Source of the DNA: Dreissena polymorpha
Lineage: Eukaryota > Mollusca > Bivalvia > Myida > Dreissenidae
DNA length: 64,000 bases
NCBI RefSeq assembly: GCF_020536995.1
Contig: NC_068359.1
Location: 69,200,110-69,264,109, forward strand
Direction: 5' to 3'
Shown piece by piece: positions 1 to 12,448 of the stretch. A model generated the notes under the pieces. The model did not search any database. It saw only the letters and a list, made by a program, of their open reading frames with translations, and was not told the origin of the DNA. The translations under genes were made by a program, and so were the position numbers. Numbering within the stretch: position 1 is the first letter of the stretch; each line of letters starts with the position of its first letter.

Positions 1-40
1 ATTATATCTCTCGCAAAACCAAAACAACTTTCATAAGACA

Positions 41-236
<196 letters not shown>

Positions 237-660
237 ATATTGTTAATTTAATTATAAAATAAAGGCATATCCAGAATATCATCACAATCTATTAATTGCA
301 ACCTTTCAATACACAATATATAGTTTTTACAAAATCGAGCAATTTTTTGTCAAGTGTAAACATATTCTCTCGGCATACATTTACCAGTATTGAAAATTAT
401 TTTAAAATCTATAAACGATTTTGCCACTGAATAACAATGTCCTTCGCCTCACATTATTCTCTTAAACAATGTTAATTTTATGTATTTTTAAAAGAGCATA
501 TATATCAAAAATATTTAACCCACCTTCGTTATTCTCCTAAACAATTACTGTGTTTTAGTGTTGCTTAGTCTTGCCCAAATGAAGTCATACAAGTGTTGTT
601 CTATTGTATTCATGATATCTATTCATATGAAAAAACTTGATTTGTACTGTCATTTTTCAG

Positions 661-803
661 TTACGTTTTGTACACTGACCGTCTCGTCAATTGCTGTATT
701 CGGGGTTACGATAGTGGTCGTCTTCACTTGCATCGTCATTAAACTAAAACGACGGAATCTTGTTCATGACATTTCCATTGTGGAACAGAGCAGAGAAGAG
801 TAA
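661..803 (+). CDS. Last exon (TM and tail) of a mucin-like membrane protein, copy A
   Basis: This exon follows a pyrimidine-rich acceptor ending in CAG at 660 and reads in phase 1 to a TAA at 801-803. It encodes the F-x-[FY]-C start, one hydrophobic helix of about 24 residues, a basic KLKRRN stop-transfer and a short tail with the V-x-D-I-S motif. The same layout, phase and motif occur in the last exons of the complete paralogues at 22499, 28224 and 42294. The matching ectodomain exon is not seen in bases 1-660, so it lies upstream of the window or has been lost. The helix would anchor a secreted cysteine-rich, mucin-like ectodomain in the plasma membrane. The function of the family is unknown. 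The exon is intact, so the gene may be complete beyond the window edge. Confidence 0.7.
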
Positions 804-904
804 CATAACCGTCAAATGAGAGCCTTACGTTCTTTTATTTTATTTCAATTTGTTTTGTGTGTAATTGCCTTTACCACCGTTGGATGTGGTTGGTCGTAAA
901 AAGA

Positions 905-2825
905 CTTGAGTAAATGATCTTTGTCCCCTGTGCTTTTCAATCTCTACATAAATGATTTGATATCCTTTTTGAGTAACTTAGGACATAGATGATCACAAAG
1001 TATGTATTCTCCTTTTTGCTGATGATGTAGTTCTGCTTGCAGAAAATGCTTTTGACCTCCAATTGTTGTTAGATTCTTTATCTGCCTGGTGTTCGCGAAA
1101 TAAAATGCAAGTTAACTGTGATAAATCAAAGATTGTTCATTTTAGACCAAAAAGTGTTTTAAAAACTGAATATGTGTTTAACATTGCTGGTATGAACTTA
1201 GAAATTGAACATTGTTACAAATACCTTGGTGTTATCTTAAATGAGTACTTAGACTACAGTGAAATAGCAAAAGTGTAGCTATGTCTGCATCTAGAGCTCT
1301 GGGTTTAGTAATTTCTAAATATGAAGCTTTTGGTGGCGTCCGGTTTTCAACCTTTACAAAACTGTTTGATTCCATGTTATGGCCCATAATTTATTATAGT
1401 GCGCCAAATGGGGAGATAAATCCTACTCATGCATCAACGCAGTTCAGAATAGAGCTATGCGGTACTATCTTGATGTTGGTAAATACACGCCAAATGCGGC
1501 TGTTTTGGGTGAAATGGGCTGGACACCACCAATAGTTAAACAATTAGGATCTGTTTGTAGACAACTGTTTGAAATGGGTACACAAGATTAAAGGTGTGTT
1601 GAAATGATCTTAATATGTCTGATATTGTAGATACACCTTTAGGTAATAGTAAACATGTTATAAATGATATAGAGTCTAAGTTATTAGAGAAGGAAACTGT
1701 TAAATGGAGAAATTTAATTAACAGAAAATCTAAACAAATGGGTATAGGAAGAAATAAATTACGGACTTATGAACTATTTAAAGTAGATTTTGGTACTGAA
1801 ACATATATAAGCGGTAAAATACCATTCAATTATAGAAGTGCTGTGACTATGTTTAGGTGTGGTGTGGTGCCGCTTAGGCTAGAGACCGGCCGGTATGAAA
1901 ATATTGAGCTATGTAATAGAACTTGTTTCAATTGTACTCATAAGATCGAGGAAGAAATACATGTACTCGTTAACTATCCGTCGTATGTTGATGCAAGGAA
2001 AATGCTAATGGATAATTTAAGTGTAAATCATGATAGTCATGCCATGTCAGATTGTGAAAAATTGAAATACATATTTACTACAGAGAATTTAATGTACTTA
2101 TCAGCCAAAACCTGCTTTTCTATTCTTCATGAAAGGAAAAAATACATTTACTCAAAATAGGTTTAGAACTGCAATGAAACCTATTTTGGAGCATTTTATC
2201 CTTTTCATTAGTATATCCACAATTGTAACATGCTAGGTAGTGCAAAATAACTTCATTAAATGTAGTGCACCCAGAATGTGGAGAACTGATACTGTATGTG
2301 TTATGGAAAACTGGGTAGGGTTACATGTACTTACTCTTGCGTTAGAAGTATGAACTGGATTTCTGGTCTCTATCATTCTGGAGTCACTGTTCAGGGGGGT
2401 TGTCATAGTTATAATTTTTAACTGATATGTTTAAAAATGTAAGCAATGTAAATATTGTCTTTGTTAATAGGGTATGTTCGTTTAAACTAAGCGTGGGTAA
2501 CCATTGCTAATGGGTTAATTTCCGACCAGGTCAGAGGTGATAATTGATTTCTCGCAGTGACAGTATTTTACGTCAGTATATCTTATGGCAGTTTTTAAGT
2601 ATGGATTAGCAATGGCAACCAAACTTTTAACCTAACTTTTTAACTTAAATATGTATATAGAGAACAAGTATGTGGAAAATACGCAATATTTAACTCTTCA
2701 TAGTCTCTTATAATTCTTATATATAATGCCCATTATCATGTGTCTATGTGTGTTTTAATGCTATGTAATTAGTATGTACATAAAATGGATGAGACTTTAA
2801 TAAAACATTGAATTGTTAAAATAAA
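905..2825 (+). mobile_element. 5'-truncated LINE (non-LTR retrotransposon), RT to 3' end
   Basis: The 5' part encodes reverse-transcriptase motifs: an SPVLFNLYINDL-like block just after 920, an ADDVVLL catalytic block near 1020-1050, and the following SAWC...NCDKSK region (1063-1278). Frames then shift between 1281-1535 and 1615-2160. The last open stretch (181 residues) carries a Cys-x2-Cys...His zinc-knuckle-like block typical of LINE C-termini. The 3' UTR runs to AT-rich sequence with AATAAA-like hexamers near 2800-2825. The first part of ORF2 (endonuclease and early RT) is missing, as expected for 5' truncation. Several frame breaks show that the copy is dead. The exact clade (CR1/Jockey-like group) is a guess. 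Confidence 0.8.
1615..2160 (+). pseudogene. LINE ORF2 C-terminal fragment
   Basis: This is an open stretch of 181 residues with a CFNCTH-like zinc-knuckle block followed by a helical tail. It sits in the expected place downstream of the reverse-transcriptase pieces at 920-1535, in a different frame. It is the C-terminal part of the truncated LINE rather than a host gene. Confidence 0.7.
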
Positions 2826-2829
2826 TATA

Positions 2830-3750
2830 ATTAACTGGTCTTGTGTTTGGAAAAGCAGGTATTCGTTATAATTCAAAAGGTTGCAACCTTACTTATAGAT
2901 TATTGACAACACAAAGTTTGCTGTTTACATCACTTATAACAATACTATGAAAATATGTTGAAGCATTTCTTGGTTGTAATAATATTGATACATGTAAGAA
3001 AATGTATACTCTATTATTTTATGATACTTTTTTTTATTTCTTGCTGTAATTGTGAATAAACCAAAGTGGATGCTTAACCTTTGTTCAAATAAAAGTATGA
3101 TTTATCAGCGATCTTTGTTTGTATTTGTCCTTTAACATACATTGCAATAAATAGTATTACAATTACGTTGAGTTTTGAATGATATGGGTTTGTGTATGTC
3201 GGGTTAACAAACAAGGTGGGCCGATGTCGCTTTTCTACTACCGTTTTTTCTCAGTTATCCGTTGGTATCTGGAACATCACCGCTTTAACATGCCGTAGTA
3301 AGTAACTTTAAAATGTCTACCACGGATCATACGATTCAATTCTAGCAGGAATTGTAAATTAAACGAGATTTAATAAAAAATAATAATTAACAAGTACTTT
3401 TTATATATCCGTTAACCGGTGTGAATTAAATAACACTAAATACACATGCACATATGACTTAAAGTTATATCAACGTCATGTTTTTGTACTTTTTTAAATA
3501 AAATAAGTGTACACAAACTTTGAAATCTCAATTATAAATAGCGCATAACAATAATTTATTTTATGCTTTCCGGTGGTTTATAGAGAACTATCAGTGAATT
3601 AAAACTATCGATTAACGATAATGTTCACTGTTTACTGTGAAATGACGTCATTTTTTACGAAATGACGTCATTATCCCAGCGAAATTCTTTAGTTTAACTC
3701 TTTAACAATGTATATAAACGGAGAAAAAAGCATAAAATAAAAAGAAAATT
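2830..3750. other. AT-rich intergenic, no gene seen
   Basis: There is no supportable open frame. A near-duplicate ATGACGTCA-containing pair occurs around 3642-3672. Otherwise it is AT-rich spacer. Confidence 0.5.
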
Positions 3751-3754
3751 ATCC

Positions 3755-3834
3755 TCTATGATTTCGTGTCGATTGACACAAAGCCTATCATCAACAACAC
3801 ATATGATGGTGGGTTCGATTCCCGGTCCTGACAC
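3755..3834 (+). repeat. tRNA-like fragment (SINE-head remnant)
   Basis: A box B-like GGTTCGATTCC precedes an acceptor-like end that pairs over five bases (GTGTC/GACAC) with the start of the segment. The D-arm is not recognisable, so this is a decayed tRNA-derived piece rather than a functional tRNA. Confidence 0.3.
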
Positions 3835-3839
3835 TTGAC

Positions 3840-5290
3840 ATATGTTAAAAGTGTTCATGGAATATTTTCTACGGGAATTCTCTCCTCTGATTCAGGTAAG
3901 GCAGTTTTAAGTAACCGGCATAGGTACATGTATTTGCACATAGTATTAGTACACTAGCTAACGCAGTAAAGTGTGAGCTCGTAAACTGACTGCCATGATA
4001 GTACAGAATTTCCTTTGAAAACAGTCATACTCCAGAAAAAAGACAATTAACACAATCGTCACACAGCATTGCAAAATACACGTTTGACAGACTAAATTAC
4101 ATTAATACAAATGAAGATGTGTTTCATCAACTCGACATAGTTTTGCAAATCAAATAAAAAAATATTTAATGTCAATAATACACACGGTATGTACTGCGAT
4201 TGTAAAATCGCAAAACAAAATATGTATTAAACATGAGGGGTACATACCGTACAATAACAACTATATATTTCATTTAAAATTTGAAGTGGGCGTCAATTCA
4301 AGCACTGTTTTCTAAGATATAAGCGTATTTATTGTGTGCACCATCTACATGTATACGACGTTTTAAGAACTGTGTACAAATACAAAGTTAAACTATTGAT
4401 AATTGTGGAGAACACATCTTGCTTGAAAATAATTGTATTATTGTTTTGAATTTTCTAAGGAATACATATAATGCATATAATGAATAACCGTTGCTTACAT
4501 ATATAATGCATATTTAAACCTAAAATATGGTAAAGGCTTTCTTACATTAGAAGCTCGATTCGATTGATCGTTTTCAAAATTACTTAAATATTGTGTATAC
4601 ATATTTTGAATAATACCATTTTATTTAACAAGAATGATGCGTACCTATGTAAATCTTTAAATTACAAGTTTTCATATTGTTGTGAAACACCATACTGCCC
4701 ATGAATACATAGAAACCGATCCAAGAAAGGCATAAATCCACTGACACATTATTTTTGGACTGAATATATTGTTGAACTTTTTTTTATAAGTATTAAGCTC
4801 CCATTCACAGTAGACCGTCCTTTCCGAAAGCTGGATCGAGCATCCAAGTTATTTTTAGTTTCGAGTAAAAGAATTCTCAATCTGCTTATTTACTGAAAAG
4901 GTTTGCTAAAGTACTGACTCATGCTGTACATCGATAAGTCGTTACATTATTATTTTCACTTTTTATATAATAGATAATTATGCCCTCTGTCAAATTTTCC
5001 GAGTAATAACCAGTGTTAAATATTCAATAATAGTCACATATTACGTATATGCATGCTTACATAAATAAGCGTTCATTTAAATATTCATTTAAAACAAAGT
5101 CACTTCCATAAGTGTGTTACCATGTTAATGACTTTACAGCTATAATTCTTTCACAAATGTAAACGGCTCCTTTTATTCGGAAAAAAACTCATAAGTAAAA
5201 TAAATTCTTATTTCAGACAAAGTGTGTGTGCTCGTTAGTACAATAAAACAATTTGTTACTTTAACTAGAAAAACAAGGGACAAAATTGTC
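3840..5290. other. AT-rich intergenic, nothing recognised
   Basis: There is no coding frame above about 60 codons and no repeat that I can name. GC is uniformly low. Confidence 0.5.
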
Positions 5291-5294
5291 ACAA

Positions 5295-5976
5295 AACCAG
5301 GTTTTCATTGTGAAAAAAAAATCTGATAAAGGGAGAAAACTCAAAGTGAACTTTTGAAATGACCAAAAAAAATTAACCCCCTTTGTATTTTTTTTTTTAA
5401 ATCTATTTTAGTCGTGGCGACCTTGACATTGGAGATATTGACGTGATTCTTTCGTGGGACACACCGTCCCATGATGGTGAACAAATGTGCCAAATGATTT
5501 TAAAATCTCACAATGAATGACATAGTTATGGCCAGGACAAGCTCATTTATGGCCATTTTTGACCTTTGAACTCAAAGTGTGACCTTGACATTGGAGATAT
5601 CGACGTAATTATTTCGCGCGACACACCGTCCAATGATGGTGAACAAATGTGCCAAATGATTTTAAAATCTGACGATGAACGACATAGTTATGGCTCGGAC
5701 AAGCTCATTTATGGCCATTTTTGACCTTTGAACTCAAAGTGTGACCTTGACCTTGGAGATATCGACGTAATTATTTCGCGCGACACACCGTCCAATGATG
5801 GTGAACAAATGTGCCAAATGATTTTAAAATCTGACAATGAACGACATAGTTATGGCCCGGACAAGCTTATTCCGCCAGCCCGCCAGCCCGCCAGCCAGCC
5901 AGCCAGCCAGCCCGCCAGCCAGCCCGCCCGCATTCGCCAATCTAATAACCAGTTTTTTCCTTCGGAAAACCTGGTT
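5295..5976. mobile_element. Short non-autonomous TIR element carrying a minisatellite
   Basis: The ends are a 12-bp inverted repeat, AACCAGGTTTTC at 5295-5306 and GAAAACCTGGTT at 5965-5976. The interior is a 162-bp tandem repeat (about 2.8 units) followed by a (CCAGC)n-like tract at 5876-5930. No clear target duplication is visible. The layout (TIR, internal direct repeats, short GC-rich tail) resembles repeats that I associate with bivalve genomes. The internal repeat period is a multiple of three, which creates a spurious open frame through 5728-5994. Confidence 0.65.
5419..5869 (+). repeat. 162-bp tandem repeat, about 2.8 units
   Basis: Units start at GACCTTGAC, at 5419, 5581 and 5743, so the period is exactly 162 bp twice. 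Units 2 and 3 are nearly identical and unit 1 is more diverged. The array lies inside the TIR element at 5295-5976. Confidence 0.9.
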
Positions 5977-5979
5977 AAT

Positions 5980-6520
5980 AAACAAACCTGTTAGTAAAAT
6001 ATCATTGCATACTCTAGTAGTCTTTTTGATTAATTAACTTCAAAAGCATTTCAGTTTACTTTTCGGTTTGCATTTTATTCATTTTACATTTGTTAGGCAG
6101 ACATTGCATTTGTTTACCATTTAGTTTTTGTCAGGTATTTCTATATTCAGAGAGCTGTCCTCGAAGTAATGTTTAATGTAAGAAAAATCTTCAAAAACGA
6201 AGCCTTTCGTTAAACATAACCAAATCAGACATAATATTACTAGTAATATTGTTTACATTTTTTGTAAAGTGGATTAAACATATTAATGATCTTTTTCACA
6301 CTTAGTTTGTTTGACTAAGACCGCACATTTCATCCTTTACTTTATTTTATACGTATTATATAAAACTTTCACCTTTACTTTTTTATAGACATTTCGATAA
6401 TTAAGACAGAATTAAGCTTGAATTATTTGTGAAGTATTCTATTTAAGCGTCACGTTTTGGTTATTCAAGTTTTCATTATTTGTCTTTATATATATTAGAT
6501 TGATACCATTTTAGAAAACG
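5980..6520. other. Intergenic, nothing recognised
   Basis: AT-rich spacer between the TIR element and the SINE, with no supportable feature. Confidence 0.5.
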
Positions 6521-6523
6521 ACA

Positions 6524-6825
6524 GTGGGGACAGTGGTTTAGTGGTAAGATGCTGGGCTAGGAATCGAAAGGTCCCTGGTTCGAATCCCGCACAGGCACTG
6601 GATTTTTCTGAGCCCAAAATTAATCCCACGCTTGCTCCTTTTCTCCCAGGTGTATAAATGGGTACCTGTGAGGGAAATAAGCCAATGTGCCGTGGCTGCC
6701 TGGTGCGCCATATGTTAACGGACGACTTAAATCCCAGTGATCGGGGGGTTGATTGTGAAGTCGGCTGAAGATGTATATCGAAGCAGACTATAAACCGCAC
6801 CTTTAACCTTTTAACCTTTAGAAAA
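6524..6825 (+). mobile_element. tRNA-derived SINE
   Basis: The head (6524-6598) has box A-like TGGTTTAGTGG and box B-like GGTTCGAATCC at tRNA spacing, so RNA polymerase III transcription is expected. A body of about 220 bp follows, containing an ATGGGTACCTG block, and the element ends near CCTTTAACC repeats. The tRNA arms do not pair perfectly, which fits a derived SINE head. Relation to the MetaSINE group is possible but not tested. Confidence 0.75.
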
Positions 6826-6829
6826 GTGT

Positions 6830-9420
6830 CTGTTTTGTGATTTACTCTGTGGTCATTGAGAGGTACTGCTAGCCCCAAAACAGGTTTAAATACCCCATGT
6901 TTTGCATGCACTGTCCAAAGGCATTTATCCCAGTTTTGATTTTTGTGGGTATACCAGCATGAAATAACTGTTAAAAATGTAATCTTATTAAAATTAAACC
7001 TCGTGGTAAGTTTTTGATCCTCAATTCAGAGTGCCACATAGCATTAGAATAATATAATTTACTCATAGTTATGAGTAAATTTATTATTCTCTATTCTCAA
7101 AATACTGTTAAAATCTCATCATCTTTATAACCCATATCATCATCATTATCATTTTCATACAAATAATAAACCAAAGACAAAATAGGCGTGAGTGCTTGTA
7201 TTTGACAGGACTTTCAACATATAAATGCAAAAAACAATTCTTCTGACGCCCGTATGTGTTGTTTGTGCAATGGATATAGACCTCAACGGCACCGCTCAAT
7301 TGAAGAGCCTCGAGACGACTGGAAACGGTGTAACATCTTTGTTCAGGTGTATAAAGAACTGAAAAGATACTATTTAAATGCTGTAGGGTATGTAATTATG
7401 AATTCTTCACATGCACATGTGTGTCATGTGAAAAAATGCAAATTTATTCATAACAATTAGACGTCATGTATATATCTCAAATAAAGAGTTACTGTTTGAA
7501 TAAACTGATCCCGGTCGATGCCCAAAGTGCACACAGGACGCCCCCAATGCCCATCAATCACGCCAACTTGCTTAAATATTATAAATTAACAATTGTGAAA
7601 CATTAGTTTGTTCAAAGAAGCTGCTAATATCTGCAAGATTCATCCATCACCACCAATCAAGAGAAGTGTACATGACTTCACGTACACCCCATACAATAAT
7701 CAGTAGTAATAAACGATTCAGGTAAAACCGCGAGCGGGATACGCAACCCTACTGCCATTTTTGTTTTCTTATTTTTTTTCTTTTAATGGCAGGGGGACGT
7801 ATGAGGACCCATGGCTCGAGACCGGTGTCTAGGTGCCTTCATCACCTCCCGAAACCTCTAATTTTAGAGAAATCTACAAATAAGCAGCTATTATTATACT
7901 GTAAACATTAAGTATTATTTAGTAAAAAAATATAATTAAAACATTATCAATTTCATTGCGCAAATTAACATAACAAACAAACATCAAAAGCATCCCACAC
8001 ACACCACGGACATCAACATAAAAACAAACAAATCACTCAAACCATAAAATCCATAAAGCACCTAAAAAGAATGTTGATAAATCATAAGTATTCCGAGAAA
8101 TATATAAATGCATATGACGAACAGCTATATTAAACCGACTTCAACATCTAACCAGTCACACCAAAATGAAAATATTAAGTAATCGTACAATAAGAATGTC
8201 TTTAAAATTAAGCGTTCATTACGAAAGACAACAAAAAATAATAACACTGAAATTTTAACATACCAATATTTCAATAAATATGCTGGAGGTACTATCTCCA
8301 GGAAGTGAGAGTCTCGAAAAACATGACACCCATAACTTAAAAAACCTCATTAAAACACAATATTAAGTAAAAAAAATGAGTCAAAATAATCAAGAAAACT
8401 TAGCTGCTTCAGACTTAAATGAAAATACACCCAACGTCTTTCCCAGTAAAGGAATCGGTTTGTGTTAAGATCCCATCTCACATGGACTAAAAACCGAACT
8501 GAAAATATACTAAATATAGACTTTATAATTGCAAAATTATAAACATAAAAGCAATGTAACCAATTATTTAACCATACATTTGCTCATTAAGGGCGGGCGG
8601 GCGGGGTTATCACCCATTCGTTTTCTTGTTCCATAACGTTTGCCTGTCAAATACACCCTCGAATGGCGACTCATATGTGCAAATCATATATACCCCAAAA
8701 CGAAAAACTCGTGCGCTTTCGCGCTTAAACATGCACACAAAACCCGTGCATTATTCGCGCTAAACCATTACCATAATCTCTCATCTAAATAACACGTAAT
8801 AAACCATACTATACCGTATTTATCAAACCGAGAATAATTTCATTTTCATATATATGCACATGATCGCTCCATTTCATAAATCACGAATGATGAAGTCGTA
8901 GGAAGTTCCGTTTATTCTATATCAGATAATCAATTAATGAAGTACCGTTAGGAGATAAATGAGAGAACTTGATATTATCGCCAGTTCTACTTTTTAGATC
9001 ACCTACACTATGTTCATCACTTTAACTACTATACATTTAACTACAATACATTGCAATTGCATTTTGTAAATTATCAAACAAATAATTAACAATATTATAT
9101 GCTGTTAACTCTTCACATCATAATTAAAGCACACATTAATTACTATCTTCATGTTATTAAAATAAATGGTTGTATATAATAGAAGCAAAAAAAATATATC
9201 GCGGTTATTACGTATTTTTTGGATATAACCATTATCATCTATAATATATTAGCTACACTAGACATGTACATGTTTCGGTTTTGAAATTGAGTTTACATTT
9301 ATACGAGATATGACTATTAAGTGAAATTTTACATTCAGCATGTGTTTGCTATTCATATAAAACAAATATCACTAGAAGTCAAAATATTGTAAAAGTCGAT
9401 ACATTAATGTAAAAATTTGA
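6830..9420. other. Intergenic, no gene seen
   Basis: The open frames here (such as 7108-7299 and 7254-7460) lack domain features or conserved composition. A CT/GA-balanced, slightly GC-richer patch lies at 7720-7860. Nothing else was recognised. Confidence 0.45.
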
Positions 9421-9423
9421 AAG

Positions 9424-10045
9424 TTAGCATCCATTCACTGAAAGATCAGCCTCGGCGTGCCCCTTGTCGCAAACCGGATTGCCGTTCACATTATACGTAT
9501 TGTACGCTTTACAGGCACGTCTCCACTGGTCTTGCGCGGCCTTCATCTTTGACAAGAGTTTCCTTCGTTGGGTGATAATTTCCAGTAGTAGCTGTTCACA
9601 CACTGTAAAGCCAATACTGTGTGCAGTTTCTTTTGCAACGTTAAGCGCAACGTTCAAATGATGCCCATGGTCCCTCTCCGCGACTTCCAGTGGCTCACCC
9701 CTAAGACTGTTCGTAAATATGACGCTGTTCCGTATGGATTTTAAGATAAGTCACACTCTTTAGACTTCTCAAGGTCATCGACCTTTGTTGTCAATGGAGC
9801 TGCTCCAACGATGCTCTTAAGATCTTTCTTCAAATGTCCTACCCTTTTCTCCAATAAATTCAGAGCACATTTATTCTCAATCGACCTTACTCGACCAATT
9901 TTAGCCTGCAAACATCTAATTACATCTGAGTTAGTGACCTCTCCAACGCCATCTTTGGTCATCGTGGGACCTTTTTTCAGTGGCAGAGCTGTTCAAGGAA
10001 ATATTTGGCGTCGATACGCCACTAATGTAATTTTCTTCTCTTAGC
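9424..10045 (-). pseudogene. Decayed coding region, coiled-coil protein of unknown family
   Basis: Three consecutive minus-strand stretches look coding. About 10045-9970 gives a polar segment, 9962-9741 a heptad-like helix with many Leu, Lys and Glu, and about 9738-9424 a further helical stretch with a QRRKLLSKMKAAQDQW-type segment and a Cys-containing end. The pieces sit in different frames, offset by single-base steps, with stops at the joins, so the region appears broken in at least two places unless short introns are involved. The amino-acid composition is far more protein-like than the flanks. I do not recognise the family. It could be a host pseudogene or part of an old mobile element. 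Confidence 0.45.
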
Positions 10046-10049
10046 ACAA

Positions 10050-10750
10050 CTTCGTTCGTGTGATATACTTAAGTTTAAATCGCATGGCGGGCGTCTGTGA
10101 TTTATTTGATTGCTTATTATACCCAAACTATTTCCACTGTTGTACCTTTTTTATGTTGTTCTTTTTGTTTTAGTTACCGTGGTTTTAACATAGCGTCGAT
10201 AATTACAAAACACAGCATGACGTTTGGTTTTAATTCCTAACGCTAGTAAGAAAAAAGTATAAGCACACGTGCAATACGATTGAACGTAATACAAATACTA
10301 TTTTATTCCAATTAAAACACACGTATGTTGCCCCGCTAGTCATGTGATCTCCTAAATTAGTTGTGCTAAATTATGTATTGGTTACGAGTGAATGATATGT
10401 AATAAATATATTACTTTCATGGGCACACCATTTGAAGCATTGCACATAATGTCGAATGTGTGCCAATACAGACCCAATGGATAGTCATGTAATAACCATA
10501 CCTTCATTTCTAATAGCTGATATATTGGGATATTAAAATTAGTTCGTCACTCTATATTTTATGTTTTCTTCCTGTATAATACCCTTTATATCATAATGTA
10601 TACAATACTTAATTGTATAGAATCAGTTGTTTTAAATATTCCCTGAACACCGACCTGATTAAAATTTCTATTTGTATAGTGACATTTAACCAAACCAGGT
10701 TTTAAAAGTGTTTAAGATAATTTCTTTAAACTTATACTTATTAGTATACA
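10050..10750. other. Intergenic, nothing recognised
   Basis: AT-rich spacer with no supported frame or repeat. Confidence 0.5.
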
Positions 10751-11215
10751 TTAAAGGGACCTGTTCACGGTTAGGTAAATTAACAAAATTGAAATAAAAT
10801 TGTTTCAGATGTGCAAAGTTTCGTTGTAGTTATGTTATTTGCGTGAAAACAAAAATACTCAACATTTATCATTCTCTAAAATATCCATTATATGCATTTT
10901 CTGACGATTAAACAAACATGAAAATAATAAGTGTTGCAAAAGCGAAACGATAGAATAATTTGGAGAGATCTGTTGTTTTCTTTATACTCCGTGACACTAA
11001 CTGGACTGCTTATATAAAGTATAAAATACACTGCAAATTGTTTAATCACGAATGGCCGAATGGTTTGAGTGTTAGACTTTTACCCAAAAGGTCAGTGATT
11101 CGAGCCAAGGTTTAATCCTTGTTTAAGTTTTAATTCAGATGTTTACATTTATCATTTAAAAGTATTTAATAACACATTTCAAAACATGTCAAAATCTGGA
11201 AACACGTCCCTTTAA
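10751..11215 (+). mobile_element. TTAA-flanked Kolobok-like MITE with tRNA-like core (copy 1)
   Basis: TTAA lies at both 10751-10754 and 11212-11215. Inside it are inverted ends, AGGGACCTGTTC on the left and GAAACACGTCCCT on the right. The TTAA target duplication plus RR-starting TIRs fit the Kolobok superfamily. The body is homologous to the element at 25374-25871 in reverse orientation (shared blocks such as TAATTTGGAGAG). A tRNA-like module with box A-like ATGGCCGAATGG and box B-like GTGATTCGAGCC lies at 11050-11112. There is no transposase, so it is non-autonomous. Confidence 0.7.
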
Positions 11216-11424
11216 GTATTTGATTCACCTAACGTGTTAAACTCAAACAATTGTCCTGTAAAACATTTACAAGTGACTTATATCATTTTTAACTTGCTTA
11301 CAAGGATATTAACAAAGATAATTCAGATTTGATTTACGCTACTTAAGTCGCGTCTGTCTGATAAACACAACAAAGAACCGTTATATGAACTATATAAAAC
11401 AACTACAGTGTTGTGGCACATGAA

Positions 11425-11527
11425 ACGCATTTTCATTCAAAAGTCGCGGGTTGGATTCCCGTGGCGGTCCAAGATTTTAATAACACTTTTCTTTCAGGTG
11501 TTACCGGTTTGATTCCCACGGCGGTCA
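11425..11527 (+). repeat. Duplicated tRNA T-arm-like segment
   Basis: Two similar T-arm-like stretches occur about 60 bp apart, GGGTTGGATTCCCG near 11450 and CCGGTTTGATTCCCA near 11505, both followed by GGCGGTC. They look like pieces of tRNA-derived repeats. No complete cloverleaf is visible. Confidence 0.35.
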
Positions 11528-11529
11528 AA

Positions 11530-12165
11530 AAGTATTAATCAGCATTTTTATGCTATATTAATTATTAAAAACTATTCCAAATATTACAGTGGTGTTCATT
11601 AAAACATTATTTAACACAAAACATGAAGAAAGTGAGAACGAGAACATAAACTTCCCAGGTCAAAACATCCCATGTATTTTACATTTTTTTTATTTTCTTT
11701 TAAATTCAATAGTTCAGGTGAACGATTCCTTAGTGATCTGTGTATGTAGAAATAAGTATACTAGACATCCCTAATTTTGGAAATAAATTGATCCAATTTA
11801 GAAGGATGGGAGAGTTCAATAGGCATAAGTAGGTTAATGTTAACCTATTGGATGGTACGCTGTTGTACTCCTCCTTCTTCTGACTTTGGGAGATTGCAAC
11901 TGGTAAAGGCTATATTCATGTAAACTGGCCGCCGAGAATTTAGACGGCACTAATTAACCGCCACATTTTTTCGATCATGCGACCAACTATTTAGCATTTT
12001 CAAAATAAAAAGTGAGAATGACTTTTACTTTCGGTTTGAAGCATAATAATAATAAAAATATTGTACACTTCTATCGTTGTTGACTAAATCAATTCGTAAA
12101 CAAGCTAGGATTATTAACTTGTGTAGTTGAATCGTGTGAACGTCACGGTATGTATAAATAAGATG
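11530..12165. other. Intergenic, nothing recognised
   Basis: The frame at 11589-11774 is short and has no recognisable feature. The rest is AT-rich spacer. Confidence 0.45.
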
Positions 12166-12166
12166 C

Positions 12167-12380
12167 GTTCTGGTAAAACTGGGCTAAATAGAGATTATTA
12201 AAATGTCGTCCCAGATTAGCCTATGTAATCTTCGCGACTTATCAGGGACGAACCTTTCCGCTTAGATGGTATTTTGCGTTAAAGGGAAGTATCTACTGAG
12301 CAAAAATCCAGTTAAGGCGTAAAGCATCGTCCCTTATTATGGGACGACAATCAAAGCACATGCATTAAGCCCAATTTTCC
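12167..12380. mobile_element. Hairpin MITE, copy 1 (diverged)
   Basis: It carries the family landmarks: an AAACTGGGC start, GTCGTCCCAGATTAGCCT, a central CTTTCCGC...GGCGTAAAG pair, and a right end reading CATTAAGCCCA. It is homologous to the copies at 32986, 50031 and 51505 but has several substitutions. The truncated 5' edge of the LINE abuts it on the right. Confidence 0.7.
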
Positions 12381-12448
12381 CAAATAATGCTTAAATTGTC
12401 ATTTGACCAAATTTATGATGATATACAATTGACAAAATTGGCAACAAT

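Noticed and set aside
5728-6037. Pro/Ala/Ser-repeat open frames
   Set aside because: They are produced by the 162-bp tandem repeat and the CCAGC tract, not by a gene.
6495-6911. 138-residue minus-strand open frame
   Set aside because: It is mostly antisense translation of the SINE at 6524-6825.
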